DNA from: Bacteroidaceae bacterium
GTDB taxonomy: Bacteria; Bacteroidota; Bacteroidia; Bacteroidales; Bacteroidaceae
Direction: 5' to 3'
Assembly (NCBI GenBank): GCA_024400995.1
Contig: JAKSLU010000001.1
Span: 1-64,000 of the forward strand
Length of the DNA stretch: 64,000 bases
Of the stretch, positions 43,801-51,420 are shown in pieces. Every line of letters starts with the position of its first letter. The first letter of the stretch is position 1. A program made the position numbers and the translations under genes. The notes beneath the pieces are model-generated. The model ran no database searches. It was not told the origin of the DNA and saw only the letters and a list, made by a program, of their open reading frames with translations.

Positions 43801-45476
43801 ATGAGCACAAGGGTACCTACACCGTGACCCTCACCGTGAGTGACATGCAAGGCCACAAGGCTACGAGCAGTCAGCAAATCACAGTGGAAGAAGTGGCTCC
43901 CGAGGCTGCCTTTATCGTGAGCAAGCCCGTCGTGATGAAGGGTGAGAAGGTGGTGCTCGAGAATGTATCCAAGTATAATCCCACTACCCTCCAGTGGGTA
44001 CTGAAGGGCTCGGCCAACTGCTCTGTAATCAATGGTGGTACCACCTACTTTAGTTCCGAACATCCAGGTGTGTTCGATGTGACTCTCGCTGCTACCAACG
44101 AGGCTGGTACTGGCAAGACAACCCAGGAGCGAGCTCTCATCGTTGTGAACGCCGATAGCAAGAACGGCCTCACCTTCTCCCAACAGTCTGCCAAGGTGAC
44201 CACTACCAGCGTGCCCCTCCCCGCCGATCAGACGGCCTATACCATCGAGTGGTGGATGAACCCCTCCAAGCTCTCTGGCTCCTGCCTGGGCATAGGTGAT
44301 AACGACGGCACCTTCCAGGTACGCGTAGTGGACAAGGGTTGCCTCACCCTCAGCAACAAGGGCAAGGTGGCTACCAGTAACGAAAACATGGTAGTGGCTG
44401 GCCAGTGGCATCACTACGCAGTGGTTGTCAATGGCACCAGCGTCAAGTTCTACTGCGATGGCGTTCAGTGCGGCTCCAAGACTACGACCTCCAAGCTGGC
44501 TGCTCTCGACAAGTTCAGCCTCGGTACCACCGCAGCCGATATGAACGGCAGCGTTGACGAGTTCCGCGTCTGGAATAAGGCCCTCACCGTGACCGAGCTC
44601 CAGGAGTATGCCAACGCTCCCATAGAGAACCCCGCCTCCCTTGAGAACCTCGTGCTCTACTATGACTTCAACCAGAGTGGTGGCAACGTGCAGGACCGTT
44701 CCAGCATGGGCAACACTGGCGTGCGCAGCGGTTTTGGTCCCGACGGCGACGCCTGGGGCCTGAGCCAGGGTGTGTTCTGCCTCAACTTTGACAAGGCAGG
44801 TGCCGCTACCGACGTTACCGCCGCCACCCTGACCAACTACAAGCGCTCCTTTGCCAAGACTACTACTCAGGTGAACAAGAGCACCGCCTCACGCTTCTAT
44901 CAGATCAAGAACTGGACACTGGAGAATACCACCGTCAGCGGCACTACCACCACTGGTGTGCACGTGGATACGCAGAAGAGCAGCGACTTCACCTGTACCA
45001 CAGGCTGGGATGGCTTTGGCTCTCTGAGCAACCACAAGGCCTTCCAGACCGTAGAGCTGGAGCCTGGTCTCTATACTCTCTCCGTTACCTTCGGTCAGCA
45101 TGGTGCAGCCGGCAACTCCTATCTCATGGCCACCGCTGGCAGTACGCTGTCCGATGGTGAGCATCTGGATGAGGCCCTGGGTTATGCTCCTTTGGCCGAT
45201 GGTACCATGACCTTCATCGTACCCGAGAAGACCACAGTCAGCCTCGGCGTGCTCGTGGCCTCTATGAGTGGCAACAGCATCTTTACCATCCAGAAGTTTA
45301 CCCTCACGCGAGCCGCTCTCGACATCCGTTGGGTGGATGTTCCCGAAGGCATTGACACCGTTGCAGAGGACGCTGCTGCTAGCCAGGGCGTTTATGACCT
45401 GCAGGGCCGCACCGGCCAGAAGGCTCTCCGCCCCGGCCTCTACATCATCAATGGTCAGAAGACCCTTATCAAGTAA
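40854..45476 (+). CDS. Large secreted C1-peptidase-like protein with LamG and PKD domains and T9SS tail
   Basis: 1540 residues. Signal peptide (1-23, ATAQ). The papain-like domain (about 80-370) has FNQDGGSCGSASR (about 100-112), VDHALTMVGYDD with His279, and IIVNSWGQW with Asn315. In alignment with papain (Q-G-S-C-G-S-C-W), Cys107 matches the disulfide Cys22 and the nucleophile position is Ala110, so the domain may be catalytically dead. Then a fibronectin-III-like domain (about 548-625), LamG (about 628-795), three PKD/Ig-like domains (about 840-1100), a second LamG (about 1103-1280), a beta domain, and the T9SS-type tail YDLQGRTGQK ... GLYIINGQK. Probably a surface glycan- or protein-binding protein. 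It is alone, with its own promoter and terminator. Confidence 0.8.
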   Translation: MKNILRVCAVSALMAVCSGATAQDWDQEKFPDYRPGNFNPDPQSIAFGQQFTEAERTGLCPELRMKRDAARRAKRRAEGEQSVRPDHVHNGATKYFAPVFNQDGGSCGSASRIGYMFTHEINAFRDLDGSKPENYYPTHFVWLHTYGQSGKDEFVEYVGVPNAKTYGGQTYSKLFGYNDESDPDFGWMNGYDKWYSAFSNRMLKPTTNAYSLATEAGREWAKNWLWNHCGDTDFKAGGLIGLGVASGGQWHDIPKTEANDKAGVTGKKYVHEWGVSVDHALTMVGYDDRIEFDLDGNGVYGEIDKDEVGAWIIVNSWGQWCNGGFIYCPYAFAGSMFNNDASAGSRTFNQNSWWYGELYRVRKNYKPLRTIKVKMDYSHRSELCLSVGVSDDLSATKPDKSMQLHHFIWAGDGNYGNGIKEQTGTDANGKPTYKNTNYAPEVPMLGKWADGKMHDEPMEFGYDLTDLCAGYDQSKPLKLFFMIDSRTKNGSTYAKGSGHIYHLSIVDYSENEGGVETLFDLGETGVADVPCKKQLTWSTVVYGDQLFAPLNPSIHDNTLSWQAPQQNGRTLTGYNVYLDGKLLGTTTSLTYALAGDGTYGISALYGNKESSQVTVATAIRKQEKNVCLDLSEGNGFTIPDVFASKYPKATMEYWIKPKSLKNWNNAAGAWGSFMFHCNSNGHLTAGWNTSNRCETSTALKVNQWNHVAMTVNGSSFTSYISGACCGTVSGGSTYCRLVRFGNLTFSNSGNGAQDCAYDEIRIWDTNHTATVIKNEKDVEFSGELIPAGLLAYYKGDIIYIDGWPYLRDCVGGHHARLTTDDKNTYAELESDKVFADEVTSGTFNSTTVKITAPTGTIYAGVPAKFEGVYPDAAKTIAWNCEAIGVKGVAAKQISAIFPAAGTYELSFTASSADGTKTYTATKEVTVEEAPAPEAEFVASSTSVAAGQNVSFMPAKPMTDHIYEWSMPGAMVTKANTIAAAAAYEHKGTYTVTLTVSDMQGHKATSSQQITVEEVAPEAAFIVSKPVVMKGEKVVLENVSKYNPTTLQWVLKGSANCSVINGGTTYFSSEHPGVFDVTLAATNEAGTGKTTQERALIVVNADSKNGLTFSQQSAKVTTTSVPLPADQTAYTIEWWMNPSKLSGSCLGIGDNDGTFQVRVVDKGCLTLSNKGKVATSNENMVVAGQWHHYAVVVNGTSVKFYCDGVQCGSKTTTSKLAALDKFSLGTTAADMNGSVDEFRVWNKALTVTELQEYANAPIENPASLENLVLYYDFNQSGGNVQDRSSMGNTGVRSGFGPDGDAWGLSQGVFCLNFDKAGAATDVTAATLTNYKRSFAKTTTQVNKSTASRFYQIKNWTLENTTVSGTTTTGVHVDTQKSSDFTCTTGWDGFGSLSNHKAFQTVELEPGLYTLSVTFGQHGAAGNSYLMATAGSTLSDGEHLDEALGYAPLADGTMTFIVPEKTTVSLGVLVASMSGNSIFTIQKFTLTRAALDIRWVDVPEGIDTVAEDAAASQGVYDLQGRTGQKALRPGLYIINGQKTLIK

Positions 45477-45499
45477 GTTACAGTAACATAGCTTATACT

Positions 45500-45533
45500 G
45501 AAGAGTCCACTCCCGTAGTGGGCTCTTCTTTTT
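45500..45533 (+). terminator. Terminator after the C1-like/LamG gene
   Basis: A stem GAAGAGtCCACT / AGTGGgCTCTTC with one T-G wobble and a 5-nt loop is followed by TTTTT. Confidence 0.88.
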
Positions 45534-45563
45534 GCTACTCCTGAGTGACAAAACAAAGCTTTC

Positions 45564-45574
45564 GGGGGGGGTAA
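45564..45574 (+). repeat. G8TAA tract upstream of the fucosidase gene
   Basis: Exactly eight G then TAA, preceded by TTC. It lies 49 nt before the -7 box at 45620 and 205 nt before the ATG. The same G8TAA is at 56493 and, reversed, at 60504-60514. The rest of 45477-45775 holds a terminator, this tract, the promoter and a leader with several ATCGAT/TCGA words (45668-45733). Confidence 0.85.
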
Positions 45575-45619
45575 ATGCGCTTTTTGGCAATTTTGTTACA
45601 GACTTTCGGCCTTTTTGTG

Positions 45620-45627
45620 TAAATTTG
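45620..45627 (+). promoter_or_regulatory. Fucosidase promoter, -7 box
   Basis: TAAATTTG followed by CTACGG, preceded by CTTTTTGTG. Nearly the same sequence (GTTTTTGTGTTAAATTTGC) stands before the GH27 gene. Confidence 0.65.
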
Positions 45628-45775
45628 CTACGGAAAAGTTTCGATATGTTCTATTCGCCCCTTCAAATTATCGATAAATAGAGTTGTCAAGCAATCGATA
45701 TCTCGAATACTCGAGTGCTCTAACAATCGACTAATCATATAACCTTAACCTTATAATACACAAAACCCAAAACCT

Positions 45776-47308
45776 ATGAAGAAACACACTTTCCTCTTGG
45801 CTCTTGGATTGCTGATGGCTGCTCCTATGGCAGCTCAGCTTGACCTCATCACTGAGGCTCCCGCTAATCCCGAGAATGAGCCTGCACCCGTGCACCCTCT
45901 TCCTCACCCCCGTCAGGTCAAGTGGATGCAGACCGAGTTCTACGCCTTCTTCCACTACGGTATGAATACCTATACCGGCAAAGAGTGGGGTAACGGCGAT
46001 GAGGCCAATACTCTCTACGCTCCTAAGGGACAGCCTAATCCCAAGCAGTGGCTCGAAACTGCTCAGGCAGCTGGCATGAAGGGCGGTATCGCCGTGGTGA
46101 AGCACCACGACGGCTTCTGCCTCTGGCCCACCGAGACGACTGATCACAGTATTAAGAATCTGCCCGCTCCTGGCAACTACAACATCGCCAAGGGCTTTGC
46201 CGATGCTGCTCATGACCTTGGTATGAAGTTTGGCTTCTATATCTCGCCCTGGGATCGTAACAGCCAGTACTATGGTGACGGCACCGACCGCTATGTGACC
46301 AATGTGTTCCTCAAGCAGTGTCAGGAACTTGCTGAGTATGGCAAGGGCCAGTTTGAGATGTGGTTCGACGGCGCCAATGGTGGCTCTGGCTACTATGGCG
46401 GTGCAGGTGGTAGCCGCAGCATCGACCGCGCCACCTATTACGACACCCCCAACCTCCGCGACATGGTTCACTCCATCCACGCTGACTGCGTGCTTTGGGG
46501 CGTAGGTGGTGAGGCCCGCTGGATCGGCAACGAGGCTGGTTGGGCTGGTACTACCAACTGGTGTACCGACAACCGTGAGGAAGGCAAGGACCAGTCAAAC
46601 GCTTCCGAGGGTAACGAGAATGGCTGGATGTGGCTCCCTGGCGAGAGCGATGCCAAGGCTACCACTGGTGGCTGGTTTTGGCACTCTGGTGAGCAAGTGC
46701 TCGGTTTGAATCCTGAGAATAATAGGAGTGGTCTTATGCAGATGTATCTTGAGACCGTGGGCCGCAATGCCACCTGGATTCTCAATCTCCCCCCCAACGA
46801 CTATGGCGTACTCCCCACAGCTACCGTAAATCGTATGAAGGAGTTCGGTCAGATGCTGAAGGAGCACTTCGGCACCAATCTTGCTGCAGCCGAGGGCGTG
46901 AAGGTCACTGCCGACAACACTCGCCCCGCTGGCACTACCCGTACTTATGATGCTAAGAACGTGGTTGACGGTTCACTCGATACCTACTATGCTACTGAGG
47001 ATGGTGTGAACTCCGCCACCATAACTATCGAACTGCCTGAAGCCAAGAGCCTGCGCTATGTGGTGCTTCAGGAGCACATCCAGCTTGGTCAGCGTGTGAA
47101 GGCCTTCAAGATTGAGACCTCAAGCAATGGTACTACCTGGACCAAGTTTGGCGGCTCTATGCCCACCACTACTATCGGCTACAAGCGTATCATTACCAAT
47201 AGCGGCAACACGACCAGCTATACCTCTAGATCTGGTGTGAAATACGTGCGCGTGACCATCAGCGACTGCAAGTCATGCCCCGTTATCGAGAATATTGCAC
47301 TTTATTAA
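45776..47308 (+). CDS. Alpha-L-fucosidase, GH29, with C-terminal F5/8-type (CBM32-like) domain
   Basis: 510 residues. Signal peptide (1-22, AAQL). GH29 features: FYAFFHYGMNTYTGKEWG (about 59-76), AVVKHHDGFCLWPTE (about 109-123, the His-His substrate pair), FGFYISPWDRN, and the nucleophile Asp198 in EMWFDGANGG. A C-terminal discoidin/F5-8 domain (about 370-510) has NVVDGSLDTYYAT and ends GVKYVRVTISDCKS. It removes alpha-linked fucose from glycans, probably in the periplasm or at the surface. It has no T9SS tail. The GEVED-like gene starts 24 nt downstream, so they are in one unit. Confidence 0.93.
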   Translation: MKKHTFLLALGLLMAAPMAAQLDLITEAPANPENEPAPVHPLPHPRQVKWMQTEFYAFFHYGMNTYTGKEWGNGDEANTLYAPKGQPNPKQWLETAQAAGMKGGIAVVKHHDGFCLWPTETTDHSIKNLPAPGNYNIAKGFADAAHDLGMKFGFYISPWDRNSQYYGDGTDRYVTNVFLKQCQELAEYGKGQFEMWFDGANGGSGYYGGAGGSRSIDRATYYDTPNLRDMVHSIHADCVLWGVGGEARWIGNEAGWAGTTNWCTDNREEGKDQSNASEGNENGWMWLPGESDAKATTGGWFWHSGEQVLGLNPENNRSGLMQMYLETVGRNATWILNLPPNDYGVLPTATVNRMKEFGQMLKEHFGTNLAAAEGVKVTADNTRPAGTTRTYDAKNVVDGSLDTYYATEDGVNSATITIELPEAKSLRYVVLQEHIQLGQRVKAFKIETSSNGTTWTKFGGSMPTTTIGYKRIITNSGNTTSYTSRSGVKYVRVTISDCKSCPVIENIALY

Positions 47309-47331
47309 TCCTAAAACCCGACGCACACACT

Positions 47332-49437
47332 ATGAAACTCTTTAAGAAACTCATTCTCTCTGCTGCCTGGGTTTTACCCGTTGCAGCTAATGCTGAGGTG
47401 AACATCACCTTCCAGTCTGCTGATGAATATCAGAAGGTAGGCGTATATGACTGGTGGGAGGGCTCTCCCTTCCGCACCGGCGAACTCAAAGGCAACTGTA
47501 AGGTTGTAAACAATCCTTATGTCGACGAAGAGGAGGCCGTGGTAACTAACGAAAAGGTACTCGGCTTCCAGCGCTCAATACATGGCTCTAATATGTACGG
47601 TGCCCGTATTGATCTCAAAGAAGACCAGCGCTTCGTGCTGACACCTCAGGCCCAGTACGTTCACGTGCTGATGCGCAAGCCTGTGGCAGGCCGCTCTATG
47701 CTTATCACCCTCGGTCGCCACAACGAGAAGACCGCTGGCTACGAAACTACTTGGAAGGACCAGAGCCCCGAGGTAGTGCAGAGTACCAATACCGGTAACA
47801 ATAAGGCTCTTGCCGACACCTGGACCGACGTGGTATTCCCCATCAAGGGTGCTGGCAATATCGACATCTACTCTCTTGTTGTTGTTGTTGACTGTGAGCC
47901 CAGCCATACTCGTACCGAGGACTTCGCTGCCTATATTGCCAGCGTGAAGATTAACAATAATAGCGCTCCCGAAATTGCCCTAGTAGGTGACTATCCTATT
48001 TGCTTTGAAAAGGATCAGGCCTATAGCAAGACCGACCGTAAGCTCAACAGCGTAACCGTGACGACCGAGGCTGGTACCTTCAATATGCAGGCTGGTAATA
48101 AAATGTACACCGAGGCTTTCGGCCAGTTTATACCCGTAAAGGCAGGTGAGACCATCACTGCCCAGTGTAACTATAATGGTTCTTGGATGCACTCGTTCTT
48201 TTATCTTGACGCGAACGACAATGGTAAGTTTGAACTTGATGCCGATGAGCTCGTGGCCTATAAGAACGCTGGTAGCAACGACTTCAGTGCAAAGCACAGC
48301 TTCAAGATTCCTGAAGGTTTGACGCCTGGCATATATCGCCTCCGCGGTAAGGTGGACTGGGAGAGCACCGATCCTGCTGGTAACAATGGTGCCAATGGCA
48401 ACTTTATCGTGGACAACCGCGGTGCCATTATGGATATGCTCCTCAATGTGTATGATCCCGCTGTGACCACTGTGACCGTAAACAATGACCAGCGTAATGG
48501 TGACATCCTCTTGGCTGATGGTGGCAAGATTGAAAACTACAGCCATCAGCGTCTCACCTCCCTCAAGGTTAAGGCACAGCCAGAAAAAGGCTTTGACTAT
48601 GCGGGTATGATTATCCGTACGGGTTATAACATGGCTGGCGACAGCCTTGTGCACAGCAACCCCCAGTGGACTTACAAGGTGATTAACTACAGCCAGTTTG
48701 CTGAGGACGACACCTACACTATTCCTGCCTCTGACTTTAGCGCCGATGTGCGTATCGAGGGTTTGATGGTCGAGAAGGGTACACTGCCCCCCGCTCCTCT
48801 GGAGGGTGTAACCTTTCCCTATGCCAGCCCCGCTCCCAGCGCCAACGGTTGGACAGCAGGTAGCAAGGCATACTACGTGCAGAACTGTGCCAACGAGAAT
48901 GCTTGGATCAGCACTGCAGTGGATTACACCGACCTGGAGGGAAACCTCAAGCTCTCTAACGGCACTATGCCCGAGGATGAAGCTGGTCAGTGGGTTGTGT
49001 GTGGCACTGATGAGGAGGGCTACCAGTTCTATAATGTAGCTGCTGGTCCTGGTATGGTGCTTGGTGTTACTGGTAGTGAGGCTGGTGCTCGTTGCAAGAT
49101 GTACAAGACGACTTCCGTTACCAACGATGTAACCACTCGCTTTGACTTCCATGAGAACGGTGAGGGTTTTTCCTTTCGTAAGCATGGCACAGAGTACGAC
49201 TGCTTCAACAGTCGTGGTCAGTACCTTGCTCTCTGGAATAACAGCGACGCCTTTTCTTCAGACAAGGGTAGTCGTCTCCTCTTTGTGGAGGCGGAGAATT
49301 CCACTGTTGGTGTGAACTCTGTAGCAGGCGCGACTGTTGTAGGTACTACCTACGATCTCTCTGGTCGCTTGTACGCTACGAGTAAGCTCCCTGCAGGAAT
49401 CTACCTGGTTGAGGGCAAAAAGCGTCTCGTAAAGTAA
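47332..49437 (+). CDS. Secreted GEVED-like domain protein with T9SS tail
   Basis: 701 residues from the ATG at 47332, which opens a signal peptide (ILSAAWVLPVAANA). An N-terminal beta region (about 25-215) is followed by a GEVED-like domain (about 270-400: HSFFYLDANDNGKFELDADE ... GIYRLRGKVDW). Then come a repeat-like beta domain and a ricin-like C-terminal part (about 525-680). The tail YDLSGRLYATSKLPAGIYLV fits the T9SS sorting signal. No catalytic residues were recognised. It is co-transcribed with the fucosidase and may bind the same glycan (inference). A strong terminator follows. Confidence 0.72.
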   Translation: MKLFKKLILSAAWVLPVAANAEVNITFQSADEYQKVGVYDWWEGSPFRTGELKGNCKVVNNPYVDEEEAVVTNEKVLGFQRSIHGSNMYGARIDLKEDQRFVLTPQAQYVHVLMRKPVAGRSMLITLGRHNEKTAGYETTWKDQSPEVVQSTNTGNNKALADTWTDVVFPIKGAGNIDIYSLVVVVDCEPSHTRTEDFAAYIASVKINNNSAPEIALVGDYPICFEKDQAYSKTDRKLNSVTVTTEAGTFNMQAGNKMYTEAFGQFIPVKAGETITAQCNYNGSWMHSFFYLDANDNGKFELDADELVAYKNAGSNDFSAKHSFKIPEGLTPGIYRLRGKVDWESTDPAGNNGANGNFIVDNRGAIMDMLLNVYDPAVTTVTVNNDQRNGDILLADGGKIENYSHQRLTSLKVKAQPEKGFDYAGMIIRTGYNMAGDSLVHSNPQWTYKVINYSQFAEDDTYTIPASDFSADVRIEGLMVEKGTLPPAPLEGVTFPYASPAPSANGWTAGSKAYYVQNCANENAWISTAVDYTDLEGNLKLSNGTMPEDEAGQWVVCGTDEEGYQFYNVAAGPGMVLGVTGSEAGARCKMYKTTSVTNDVTTRFDFHENGEGFSFRKHGTEYDCFNSRGQYLALWNNSDAFSSDKGSRLLFVEAENSTVGVNSVAGATVVGTTYDLSGRLYATSKLPAGIYLVEGKKRLVK

Positions 49438-49469
49438 ACGAAATCCCTTAGGCTGAGGCCTAAAGTCCA

Positions 49470-49508
49470 AATAATCCCCGCGCGGCTTGGCCGTGTGGGG
49501 ATTTATTT
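49470..49508 (+). terminator. Terminator after the GEVED-like gene
   Basis: AAATAATCCCCgCGCGG pairs with CCGtGTGGGGATTTATTT around CTTGG, giving about 15 bp with a T-rich end. A palindrome TTAGGCTGAGGCCTAA lies just before it (49448-49463). Confidence 0.78.
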
Positions 49509-49509
49509 G

Positions 49510-49517
49510 TATCTTTG
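49510..49517 (+). promoter_or_regulatory. GH2 gene promoter, -7 box
   Basis: TATCTTTG followed by CCACGC, 26 nt before the ATG at 49544, directly after the terminator. Confidence 0.65.
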
Positions 49518-50757
49518 CCACGCAATAAAAATATACACACGCTATGAAAAACGCGCGACATCTATTTACTGCAGTACTGTTTGTCCTCTGCGCCTTTAGT
49601 GTTTGTGCCGAAAATGTATTTGGCAATGGTACGCTCTATCGCATTGTCAACAAGACCAATGGTGGCAATAAGGTAAGCAACACGTCCCTCGGTGCAACGC
49701 CCGATGGAAAACTCCTGCTCGCCACTACCAACGAGAGTGATCCTGCTCAGCATTGGACTTTCTCCGAGTTGAGTGGCTCGTATCGCATCATCTGTCCCTT
49801 TAATAATCTCGCTATTCGTGTCAATGGCAACAGCATTGAACTCGGTGAGAACAATGGCTCCGACGAGGCGCAGCTCTGGAAGGTGGGCGATGGTGCAACT
49901 CTTGAGCCTGCCAACAAGCCTGGCTACTATCTCACCTGTAAGGGAGGCAAGTTCGCCCTCGTGGAGAAGGAGAAGGCGCTGAAGGCTGGCGACTGCTACT
50001 TCATTATTCCTCGCACCCAGCGTCAGGGTTTTGATGCCAACGAGACCTACCAGTTGCGCCCCTTCACCCAGACTTCATTGGTAATCGGCAATAAGGACGA
50101 TGGCGGCGATGGTGCCCACATCGTGGCTGAGCAGCCCAGCAAGGAGAACCGCGGCCAGTACTGGCAGGTGAAGATGCTGGACTTCAAGCAGCGCGTTGTG
50201 ACGGGCTCCTTCTATAGCGCAGCCTTCGACGATGGTGGCAACAACCACTCCATCGACTTTCTCCTGCAGTGGGGACCTTCTGGCAACTACGCCAACAACA
50301 AGTTTGAGTTCGTTCCCACCACGCCCGAGTGGGTCAAGGTGGACGAGGCCGGCGAAACCAAGTGGGTTATGCCCTTCGCCATCGTGAGTGTAAACCGCCA
50401 GCAGATGTACGTGCTACGTGACGGCGAACTCAAGCAGACTGCCATCGACCTCAAGGATAAGGACGCCTGGTTCTATGCTCAGCAGGTGGAGAAGCCCAAA
50501 CTCGCCGCCCCCATCTGGGAGGACGAGACCATCTTCGGTATCAACAAGCTTCCCGGTCATGCCACCCTTATGCCTTATGCCTCCGAGCAGGAAATGCTCG
50601 CCGACAAGGCCTACTACGATACCCCCTGGACGGAACCCAAGAGCAGCCTCTACCAGAGCCTGAATGGTGATTGGCTCTTCAATCTAGTGAGTGAACCCAG
50701 TCAGCGCCCTGACATCAGCGAGATTACCGCCTCACAGATACACGATGGACTTGCCTC

Positions 50758-50793
50758 TAATTCTTCTTTCTTAATTCATAATTCATCATTCGC
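50758..50793 (+). repeat. AT-rich insert inside the GH2 gene
   Basis: TAATTCTTCTTTCTTAATTC, then ATAATTCATCATTCGC, encodes SNSSFLIHNSSFA. Its base composition is unlike the GC-rich gene around it. Its complement (GAATTATGAATTAAGAAAG-like) resembles the spacer at 55157-55230, so it may be a spread copy of a common intergenic word. Confidence 0.55.
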
Positions 50794-51378
50794 TCCGATT
50801 CCCGTGCCCTCCAATTGGGAGATGCAGGGCTACGACAGGCCCCTCTATTGCAACGTGGAATATCCCCACGCCAATACGCCTCCTTATATCAAGGCGCGCC
50901 CCGGCTTCAATGATGGTGGCAAGAACTACGGCATCAACCCCGTGGGCTCTTATCTGCGCACCTTCACAGTACCCGCCGAGTGGCGCCAGCAGGGCCGTAG
51001 TACCATCCTGCACTTCGGCGGTATCTATTCTGCTGCCAATGTGTGGGTGAATGGCCAGTATGTGGGCTACACCCAGGGTGCCAACAACGACCACGAGTTT
51101 GACATCGCTCCCTACCTCTGCGATGGTGAGAATACCCTTGCTGTGCAGGTGTTCCGCTGGTGCGATGGCTCCTATCTGGAGTGTCAGGATATGTGGCGCA
51201 TGAGCGGCATCTACCGCGATGTGTATCTCTACAACATGCCCAAGGGCGCTGTGTATGACCATATCATCACTACCACCCTCAACAAGGACTACACAGAGGC
51301 TACTGTGAATATCAAACTCGCCGACATCCACGGTAACTCCGTCACCAACGCCTCCATCTCCCTTTACGATCCGCAGGG

Positions 51379-51420
51379 CCTCCCCATAAAGGGGGAGGTG
51401 GCGCATAGCGCCGGAGGGGG
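51379..51420 (+). repeat. CCTCCCC palindromic element, in frame inside the GH2 gene
   Basis: CCTCCCC, ATAAA, GGGGGAGG, T, then hairpin GGCGC-ata-GCGCC, then GGAGGGGG. At 42 bp (14 codons) it is in frame and encodes about LPIKGEVAHSAGGG in a loop before the conserved LWNAEQPNLYTL. Confidence 0.75.
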
